The notes under the pieces were generated by a model. The model worked only from the letters and a program-made list of their open reading frames with translations, was not told where the DNA came from and did no database searches. The position numbers and the translations under genes are program-made. This document shows positions 56,108 to 64,000 of a DNA stretch of 64,000 nt, one piece after another. How positions within the stretch are numbered: the stretch's first letter is position 1; each line of letters begins with the position of its first letter. This DNA is from Pictodentalium vernedei (lineage: Eukaryota; Mollusca; Scaphopoda; Dentaliida; Dentaliidae), in contig CM062295.1 in the NCBI GenBank assembly GCA_031216915.1, forward strand, positions 177,644,927 through 177,708,926. Direction: 5' to 3'.

Positions 56108-57176
56108 TCTTTTTTTTTTCAAATCTTTTATTTTGCAGTATAAATCAAATACAACAATTGTATAAAATAGCAAATATTTAAGAAATATTCTGCAAGGAGA
56201 TGGCATAGCCGAAAGGGCTGTCTTCCTGCCATTCCTTAACCAGGCAATAATAAATATAACCAAGACAGCAGTGAGTATTTATTAGTATTACTTTTGACAA
56301 AATATTTTTATCATTTCGCTCACAAAAAGTGAAGGACCTATAATGAGTTATGCCCATGCAAACAACCTATCAACAGTTGGCTCACCTCGAAGAGATTCAG
56401 GTACGAGCCAAAGATCAGACAATTTCAAACTGTACATAAACTCTTAATTGGTTAATAACGAGCAAATAAATAAATAAATAATTAAATAAATAAATAAATA
56501 TATAAATAGATAAATAGATAGTGACCTGCGAATCGGGAGTTTATGCTCGAATCGATTCTCGGAAAAGAGGGAATGTCCAAGGGACACAGTGGAATCCAAA
56601 ACTGAAAGTAAGAATTATGATTTTTACAGAACCGCACAAATCAACAAAGCCCCCGTCTCATATCGGACGGCAATGTTTCCCGCACATTTAAAGGTGTGCA
56701 TAACTGTTTGATTAAAGGCATACATATCTTTAGCTCGGCTATCTGGTCGCGGCGGCTGCCCACCGACAGTTGAACTAGTGTACCGTCGATTCGTGAAAAG
56801 CCGTTTCAGCAGGCGGTTTTGACACCGAATCGAATCTCAGATATTCGCAGGTCACTGCGGGTTACATTGGTTGCCTAATTTACAAGTTACAATCTGCCTT
56901 GTTGGGTGCCAATTTTATCAGTCCTCGACATTCGCCACGGCAATTGGCAATGCCACACAAGAGCCGTGGTGTTCTATAGCACGGCTCCTACTGCGACACC
57001 GCGGACTGCCATGCTGAATCTCGGGGTTTGACGCATATGTAATGAGTGATTGAAATGGTTTGAGGCTCACGATTATTGCGGTATGTTCTTATTCGTTGAT
57101 ATTTTGAGGAGATTTTGAACCAATCATAGAAAGAATACATAGCTAATCATATTTAATAGATGAGATGCCAGAGTAT
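56108..57176 (-). other. 3' untranslated region of the LINE
   Basis: Downstream of the ORF on the minus strand. It ends with CTGCAAAATAAAAGATTTG and a run of A (plus-strand T run at about 56108-56120), a natural LINE 3' end with AATAAA. It contains an (AATA)n stretch (56464-56519) and a small MITE-like insertion next to it. Confidence 0.75.
56520..56856. mobile_element. 337-bp MITE-like element in the LINE 3' UTR
   Basis: Terminal inverted repeat AGTGACCTGCGAAT (56520-56533 and complement 56843-56856), with weaker pairing inside (CGAATCGATTCTCGG). No clear target duplication, so it could also be part of the LINE 3' UTR. Confidence 0.5.
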
Positions 57177-57401
57177 CTATGACGAGCAGTCCGGGCATAC
57201 TGGATAATTGCAATTGATTACAGCCAAGTATGAATTGAGATATTTGTCAGTTAGGTATTTTTTGAACAGGGGTCTAGATAGATTTTGAGCTAGCGGGTCG
57301 ATAGAGTTCCAGACTCTTGGGAATGAATGAAAAGGGAGTTTGGCAGAAAATTGGGTTCGAGGTTTGTGTGTTCGCAGTTTTCCAGACTGTCTTGTATCCA
57401 T
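57177..57401 (-). pseudogene. Out-of-frame C-terminal end of the LINE ORF
   Basis: Continues the LINE protein in a different frame: a basic QSGKLRTHKPRTQF stretch, FPRVWNSIDPLAQ, and a final NYPVCPDCSS cysteine cluster, the usual carboxyl end of such LINE proteins. Overlaps the tail of the 1001-codon frame. Confidence 0.8.
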
Positions 57402-60295
57402 GCCTGATGGGTTAACGTAAATATCAAATTGATCAATGAAACTCCTAGGTAAGATCCCATTACGCCAGCATGCATGAATAAAAGAACCTGAAGTTCATAC
57501 AGATCATCAAGCTTTAAGATCCCCAAACTCTTAAATAGAGGATCTGTATGAGCATTATACTTTTTATTGGCTACAATTCGAATGGCCCTTTTCTGTAGAT
57601 TGAAGAGTCTAGCCTTACATTCTGAGTGCCCCCATACATGTATACCGTACAGTAAATGACTGTGAACTAGCGAAAAGTATAGAGTTTTTAGCGCTTCACG
57701 GGGAAGGAATTTCTTCACACGATTAATAGCATAAGTTGCTCTAGCTATTTTCGCGCAGATTACCGAGATGTGCTGTTTGAATTTTAACGATTCGTCCATG
57801 TGGATCCCTAAAAACTTAAACGTGTTTTCAACCTGATTGCTGCCGACCTTGGATAAATTAGCGCCGTTCAAACTTAAAAAATGTTCATCAGTTTCGTGTA
57901 GGTTTTTATTGGGTTGAAATATAATGAATTTAGTTTTATTGGCATTGAGTGATAACTTGTTGGCGGCACACCATTCGTGGATGTTGGAGAGTTGACTATT
58001 TGCGTCGGCAAATAACATGTCCAGATTACTACCTGAGGCATATGCTGTAGTATCGTCGGCAAATGACAGGATTTTCAGCAGGGTTGACTTACTTATGTCG
58101 TTGATATACAGTAAAAATAATATAGGACCAAGAATAGAACCTTGAGGAACACCTGCAGATATATTCTCCATGTCCGACGACGTGTTCTGAAATGGGACAA
58201 ATTGTGTTCTTCCAGTTAGGTAGTCTTTAAACCAAGAATTTGCTAATCCTCTAATACCATAGGACTCAAGTTTTTTTACCAAAATCTGATGATCTATAGT
58301 ATCAAAGGCTTTTGAAAAATCTAGAAAGATTGCGAGAGTGCAATCTTTGGTCGACTTGTCATTTTCTTCTGCCACACTGTTAACCAGGTGTAATACTGGA
58401 TGTATAGTGGAATGTCTCTTCCTAAAGCCGAATTGGTACTTGTAGATAAAATCATGATCGTCTAGAAAGTGACTCAGCCTGATATGCATTAATTTTTCAA
58501 GAACTTTTGAAAATGAGGGTAGTATACTGATTGGCCTGTAATTATTAAAAAGTTGCTTATCTCCTGCCTTAAAAACGGGAATAATTTTGGCTATTTTCAT
58601 TTTATTGGGGACAATACCATTGGAAAATGAAAGATTGATTATATGTGTTAGGGGGTGTGCTATTTCGAATTTGATTTCCTTTAGTAATTTTGTTGATATG
58701 TTATCATAATCCTGACTTGATTTCGCTGATAAACTATTAATACATAAGATTACTTCCTGCACATTGGTGGGAGAAACGAAAAAAGAATTAGCGCTATTAT
58801 CGTCAAGGAACTCCGAAAAATGCCTTGAGGTATCAGGAACCTGATCTCTAACATTTGTCCCAATATTGATAAAAAAATTATTGAATTTGTCGGCTATCAT
58901 TTTTGGGTCGGTCAGTTCCTGATTATCGTAAACGAAGGAGGAAGGTAAAGGTGACCTGCGATCGTCTTTGTTGATCGCTGTACGCAAAATGTCCCATGAT
59001 TTTTTGATATTGTATTTATATTCCTGCAAGATATTATTGTAATAATCTGCTTTACATTTCCGTTTTAGGTGATTAAAAATCGTGCTGTGGTTTTTGTATC
59101 GTTCAAAATTTTGATCTGAAGGCGATTTTAGTTTCTTAATGTAAAGTTTGTTTTTTGTGATTGAAGCCTGAAGGAGACCTGTCGTAATCCAAGGTTGACG
59201 TTTGATGTATTTTGGAGGAACCAAAGCAGTTTTAATGGGAAAAGCAATGTTAAATGCATTATGAATGTGCTCAAGAAAATTGCGATAGGCATCGTTTGGA
59301 CAAAGGCTATCGTTTACGTCTGAGAAGTCACACTCGGATAACAGTCTTTTGAAGTAGTTTACATTGTTTGCGCTGAATGATCGTTTGGGTATTTTTTCTG
59401 AGGTCTCGCGAGTTTTGCATGTATAGGAAGTGTCCACATAAAAAGTAGCGAAATGATCACTAACGTCGGTAATAATGATTCCGGATGAAAATTTATCAAT
59501 GGTATTGCTGAAGATATGATCGATTAATGTTGCTGTATATTGCGTAACTCTGGTAGGTTTCGTAATTACGGGCATAAATCCTGTGCTGAACATGGAATCA
59601 ACAAACTGCGCTGTTTTTTGGTGAGTTGTGTAGCGAAGCAAATCTATATTAAAGTCCCCCATTAGGTATACGTTTGCATTCCCACTGTTTATAGTTTCGA
59701 GCAATCTGGAGATAGTTGATAAGAAAAGATCAAGGTCAGCTTTAGGAGGGGTGTTGGGTCTGTAGATAATACCAACAATACTCTTATTTTTTCCATTCAA
59801 TTCAACAAATAGTGATTCAAAGACGTGTGGAATAAAGATAGACAAGTCGTCCCGAATTTTAAAAGGTATGTTTTTATTGATGAACATACCAACTCCCCCT
59901 CTAACATCATCACTGTCGGGGCGTACACGGGTGATAAGTGAGTGATATCCTTCAATTGAATATGTAATGGGCTGTTTAATGGTGAAGATTTCGGTCATTC
60001 CAATTACATCAAAAAAGTTATGGTTGGGCTGTAGATCACATAACAAGTTGTGGAAATTCTCCCAATTGGCGTTCAGGCTACGACAGTTAATATTAAATAA
60101 CGACAGTTTCTCATCACAATTAGATAGTTGGTGTCTGAATTGTTCTGGGGTATAATATTGAGAGCTGTTGTTGTCAGTGGTCAAGGCGGAGTTTGGGTCA
60201 TCTCCATCATCACTAGTTATTGTCCCATTAAAAATTTCTGCAAAGTCATAGATGTTGTCATTCTGTATCTCATCAAGTGTAATTGTATTAGCCAT
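57290..60295 (-). CDS. LINE ORF2-type protein: endonuclease and reverse transcriptase (1001 aa)
   Basis: Encodes target-primed retrotransposition enzymes. Endonuclease (about residues 63-290): LFNINCRSL (N70), GMTEIF (E102), IYRPNT, LMGDFNIDLL (D214, N216), LIDHIFSN, VSDHF (D280, H281). Reverse transcriptase (about 560-830): PVFKAGDK, NNYRPISILPSFSKVLEKL, QFGFRKRHST, LDFSKAFDTIDH, GVPQGSILGPILFLLYIND, SFADDTT (D747, D748), FKFLGI. The motifs fit the Jockey/CR1 superclade; the clade is not assigned. The ATG at 60295 has a strong context (GACCATGG). One defect: a single-base frameshift near 57475 diverts the C-terminus; the family-like end with PRVWNSID and CPVCPDCSS-type cysteines is in the next frame (57177-57401). 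Otherwise intact, so a recent insertion. No gag-like ORF1 seen upstream. Confidence 0.93.
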   Translation of the reverse strand: MANTITLDEIQNDNIYDFAEIFNGTITSDDGDDPNSALTTDNNSSQYYTPEQFRHQLSNCDEKLSLFNINCRSLNANWENFHNLLCDLQPNHNFFDVIGMTEIFTIKQPITYSIEGYHSLITRVRPDSDDVRGGVGMFINKNIPFKIRDDLSIFIPHVFESLFVELNGKNKSIVGIIYRPNTPPKADLDLFLSTISRLLETINSGNANVYLMGDFNIDLLRYTTHQKTAQFVDSMFSTGFMPVITKPTRVTQYTATLIDHIFSNTIDKFSSGIIITDVSDHFATFYVDTSYTCKTRETSEKIPKRSFSANNVNYFKRLLSECDFSDVNDSLCPNDAYRNFLEHIHNAFNIAFPIKTALVPPKYIKRQPWITTGLLQASITKNKLYIKKLKSPSDQNFERYKNHSTIFNHLKRKCKADYYNNILQEYKYNIKKSWDILRTAINKDDRRSPLPSSFVYDNQELTDPKMIADKFNNFFINIGTNVRDQVPDTSRHFSEFLDDNSANSFFVSPTNVQEVILCINSLSAKSSQDYDNISTKLLKEIKFEIAHPLTHIINLSFSNGIVPNKMKIAKIIPVFKAGDKQLFNNYRPISILPSFSKVLEKLMHIRLSHFLDDHDFIYKYQFGFRKRHSTIHPVLHLVNSVAEENDKSTKDCTLAIFLDFSKAFDTIDHQILVKKLESYGIRGLANSWFKDYLTGRTQFVPFQNTSSDMENISAGVPQGSILGPILFLLYINDISKSTLLKILSFADDTTAYASGSNLDMLFADANSQLSNIHEWCAANKLSLNANKTKFIIFQPNKNLHETDEHFLSLNGANLSKVGSNQVENTFKFLGIHMDESLKFKQHISVICAKIARATYAINRVKKFLPREALKTLYFSLVHSHLLYGIHVWGHSECKARLFNLQKRAIRIVANKKYNAHTDPLFKSLGILKLDDLYELQVLLFMHAGVMGSYLGVSLINLIFTLTHQAWIQDSLENCEHTNLEPNFLPNSLFIHSQESGTLSTR

Positions 60296-61690
60296 GGTCC
60301 AATACGGTTGCTATAGAGCATACTGCTGGTTCAAAAATGGGAATTTGGGCTGTTGACATACTTTTTGGTAAAATGAATTTAAAGGATAAATGACTGCCGT
60401 CTTGGTTATTCATGTTGCAAAACAAGTTACATTCTGAGTTAATATACAAAAGTAGGTATTTACAAGCCATGTACAAGTACTATCTAGGAAGTTTCCTTAG
60501 GCAATAACTTCAGGACCAATGAAATGATTGGGATGTATGCTGTAACCACGGAAGAACGCACATATGGATATGCGAATCCCGAGCCATGTTCAACCACGAG
60601 CCCCACACCAGAAGCTAAACACAGCTCAGTGTTCCCCCATCTGTTGTGAACGGAAAGGTTGGTTGACAATTTGGATGTCTAGTCCCCCATGCACTGTAGA
60701 CTACATGTCTTATAAGATTAGATAGAGACGACGTGGGTGAGGGGTGGGGTGGGGGAGGGGGTTTGGTAAACTAGATTGAACAGCCATATTCACTGAGGTC
60801 TGTCCACATGAGGGTCTTTCTTACCTACCATCGCCTATGCGGAGTCACTTATTGTTTGAATGTTGTAAACTTAATACTCTACATTCAGCAAAAGCTAAGC
60901 AAATTCGTGACGTGTATGATACTCTTATAACAAATGTATGTTACTTATGTTGTCCACTTACTGAGAGATTACACACCAGTCGCTTTGATTGCCATGCCAT
61001 AATTTAATGAATGGGCTAGATCAGATCTACCTCAGGATACTGTGGAATTTAGGGTTGCAGACATCTCAGATAAACCGCTGATTGTGCCCCCCCCCCCCCC
61101 CCCAACCCTCTCCCGCCATCAAAAACATGTAGGCAGAATGTAATAATCATGCCTTCCCCTAGGGATATTATTTTTCGCGAGATTGCATTTTACATGCTTT
61201 TCTCAACTCCGATCAACTGCGGATAAAGAATTCAATTCAAAGATAATCAATACCGTTAAAGATATAAATTGGTTTGTTTGTCTATACACCAATACACAAA
61301 TAACCACACACCTGTCGTGATGTAGTTCAGTAATAATCACATACCTGTGGCTTGTTTGTCTATGGACCGATAGTGCAATTATCACCACTAACTAAGGATT
61401 GAGTGTACGGGATACAAGAGGTATTATATAATAACTTATCTACATTTCTGGTGAAAATAAACGGTTGACGGAAATATTTTCCATTTGAAGACTTAAGGCC
61501 TTAGGTGGAAAAAAGATCGAGTGCACACTCACTTCGAATCTAGTATGTAAAGTTTCATTGTGCTGACATATGTGTGGTTTCTTAGTTGCTAGCTTTGTTC
61601 TTGTGACAAATGGGGATAGTTATATGGATAAAGGGAGATTTTATAAGGTATATAAGTTATATACCAATTATTACTGAGACTAAACATTAG
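60296..61690. other. LINE 5' flank and unassigned sequence
   Basis: 60296-60480 is probably LINE 5' UTR on the minus strand; the 5' border cannot be placed because no target duplication is visible. A run of 17 C lies at 61087-61103. No gene recognised. Confidence 0.5.
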
Positions 61691-64000
61691 TTGTTAGTCC
61701 ATTATATCTGATCTGACAGGACCCAGTGAAGGTGAACAAGTTGATTATTCATTATTTGACATTTTCCACCTGCTGTCCCAAGACACCCACGTAGGAAATG
61801 CCAAATTACCAATATCTATATATATATATACATGTGCTTATACAGTTCACATGTAAGATTGGATGCATGAATCAACATAAGTTTTACAGTAGGGCTTGTC
61901 TAACAGGATCCATTATTTGGGTGCCTCTGTTAATATAATATAAATTTCAAACACCAAACCATTTACCTTACCTTCATTGTAAGTTGAAGGAGGATTGCTC
62001 GGATGAAAAGTAATAAAAACATTCCATCGGAAGATGTGCTTATATGCATATTGCGCACTCAAATACATTTCTGCACTGGAGTTTGGTATATGAATAAATA
62101 AAAATATTGCAAAGTTGATTAATTGACATTCCCCACCCGAGGCCCAAAAAACCTCAAGTGGAAAATGGCAAGTTACAGGTAATAGAGAACTTACATTGGA
62201 AGGTATACCTTTCGAAGGTATGTGCATTATGCATGTTGAAATTTCGCAGCTGGTGTTGGATAGAGGGACAAACCTTGGGCCGGAGCCCAAAGTCTATCCC
62301 CCTACCCTATCTGGATATCTTGTAATTAAACATCCCTCCTAGTTTAATATTAATTTGAAACACCAGACCATTTACCCTACCTTCAATGTAGGTTTGATCT
62401 GTCGCTTGTATGTAGGTTATAGAAGATTTTCAATGAGTCTCACTTAACTGGACATCTCGCATTAGAACTGGGTGTGGGAATAAGCAAAAATATTACAAGG
62501 TTCATTAATTGACATTTTCCACCTGGGGTCTCATGTGGAAAATATCAAGTTACAAGTAACTGAGAACTTCCATTGGAAGATATGCCATTAGGAGATATAT
62601 ACACTATGCATGTTGTACTTTTCACAGCTAAGGCTGGGTATATAGTCATAAGACTATAAACTGAGGTTTAATAGTATGGCCCACTTATCTGGACATCTTG
62701 TACTTAAATATCCCTGCTCATTAGATATAAATTTCAAGCTGGACACCTGCTGATTAAAAATAAATTTCAAACACTAAACCATTTACCATACCTTAAGTGT
62801 AGATTAGACCTATTTTTTATTTGAAGATGTGTTCACTATGCATTGTGTACATTTTACCACTGGGGTTGGGTATAGGGATAAAATATAAACTAGAAACTGT
62901 TAACTGAAGCTTACAAGTAAGACCCACTTAACTGTACAGCTTCCAATTAAATATCCCTGAATAGTGAATGTAAATAGCAACAATCAAACCATTTACCATA
63001 CCCTCAAAAGGTGATTTTCAGAGAATACATATATTAGTGTGACATGGGTACAACTAGAGTTGGGTATGGGGATAAACAAGAGTATTACAATGTTGATTAC
63101 TAGACACATTCCACCTGTGGCCTCAATACCCTTTGTGGAAAATGCCAAGTTACAAATACTAAAGAACTTCCATTGGAATATTTTCTCTTTGGATATATGT
63201 ACACTTAGAGATATGTACACTGTTCATACAGTACACTTCACCACTGGGGTTGGGTATAGGGATAAACTATAAAATATAAACTGGAGCTTTATGGTGAGCC
63301 CCACTTAACTGGGCAGCTTCCAATAAATATTCCTGCTGATTGAGTATAAATAGCAAACACCAAACAAATTATCGTACCATTTACCATACTTTCAAATCCC
63401 TGCTGATTGAATATAAGTGGCAAACACCAAACCATTTACCATACTTCCAAATGGTGATTTTCACATGATAACTATATTAGTGTGACATGGGTTCTACTAG
63501 AGTTGGGTATGGGGCTAATAAAGTTAGTTGATTGGCACCCCCCACCTGTGGCCTCAAGACCTCCCGTTGGAAATGGACATCTTGTATTTAAATATCCCTG
63601 TCGATTGGATATAAATTTCAAACTGGATATCTTGAGATTAAATATCCCTGCTGATTGAAAGTAAATTTCGAACACCAAACCATTTAGCATACCTTAAGTG
63701 CAGGTTAGACCTTCTACTTGCATATTGGGTATAGAAGAGTTGCAATGGCTATCACTGCTGATTAATTATTTATTCCAAGCACAAAACCATTTACCATACA
63801 TTCAGTGTGGGTTTGACTAGTTGATTGCATGCAGATTTTAGGGTACATTCTTGTTAATTGAATAATAATCTTGCAATCTGTCAATAAACTGAAGCCTAAA
63901 AGTAGGAGTATTGCCAAGTTAATTAACTGACACCTTCCACCTGGGACCCCAAGATCCCATGTGGAAAATGCCAGGTTACAAATAGTTGAGAACTTCCACT
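61690..64000. repeat. Diverged tandem array, unit about 385 bp, runs off the window
   Basis: GTTGATTAATTGACATTTxCCACCTG...CTCAAGxxxxxGTGGAAAATGxCAAGTTACA recurs near 61738, 62117, 62500, 63092, 63525 and 63920. Between them are AAACACCAAACCATTTACCATACCTT, CCACTTAACTGGACATCTTG, AAATATCCCTGCTGATTGAAT and GGGTATAGGGATAAA. Two spacings are near 383; the others (about 592, 433, 395) reflect indels. Open frames in it are by-products. Confidence 0.8.

Noticed and set aside
61690-64000. Open frames in the right-hand array
   Set aside because: They recur only because the units repeat, shift frame between units and show no conserved protein motif.

Overview
The window looks like repeat-rich nuclear DNA of an invertebrate animal, probably marine. 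It is AT-rich with no operon structure. It contains animal-type LINEs, tRNA- and 5S-headed SINEs, hAT-, piggyBac- and Helitron-like non-autonomous elements, foldback elements, a Ty3/gypsy LTR element and many pure C/G runs of 12-20 bases. The tandem repeats ending in a GGAC microsatellite (19.1-19.7 kb) resemble ones I associate with molluscs and related animals. The gypsy element is of a type first described in deuterostomes. The phylum cannot be fixed from the sequence alone. I recognise no ordinary host gene.

Layout. 1-6.7 kb: a single-exon minus-strand gene (1551 codons) lies between diverged long inverted repeats. The protein combines N-terminal zinc modules, a transposase-like middle, an XPG/FEN-like nuclease and a CXC cysteine cluster, which best fits an Academ-type (AcademX) DNA transposon or a gene captured from one. 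9.7-16.1 kb: a decayed LINE 3' end split by a piggyBac-type MITE, a Helitron-like element with internal 336-bp repeats, a tRNA-SINE, a hAT MITE with a perfect 8-bp duplication, and GTGC-rich minisatellites. 16-29.5 kb: minisatellites, a dispersed repeat carrying regulatory-like motifs, a second piggyBac MITE, SINE pieces and hairpins. 29.5-33.3 kb: a 3.75-kb foldback element with nearly identical 1.79-kb arms. 34.7-39.2 kb: a third MITE, an older foldback element, and a palindromic minisatellite split by a 5S-SINE.

39.2-45.7 kb: a decayed minus-strand LTR element with both LTRs, tRNA-Leu-like primer site and polypurine tract. Its domain order is gag-protease-integrase-reverse transcriptase-RNase H, i.e. 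integrase before reverse transcriptase although the sequences are gypsy-like. Three direct tandem duplications (28, 76 and 518 bp) break its frames. 45.8-50.7 kb: a degenerate tandem array invaded by three insertions and by a second, longer copy of the Helitron-like element. 51.8-60.7 kb: a fourth MITE, a wrecked LINE carrying a SINE, and a nearly intact LINE (endonuclease plus reverse transcriptase, one frameshift near the C-terminus). 61.7 kb to the end: a diverged tandem array with a unit near 385 bp that runs off the window.

The DNA is therefore a stack of nested insertions: MITE into LINE, SINE into LINE, SINE into minisatellite, and Helitron-like element and MITEs into an array. The most notable items are the Academ-like gene with a 5' splice acceptor, the Gmr1-like LTR element, the foldback palindrome, and SINEs that exchange heads and tails. 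Identity figures are estimates by eye.
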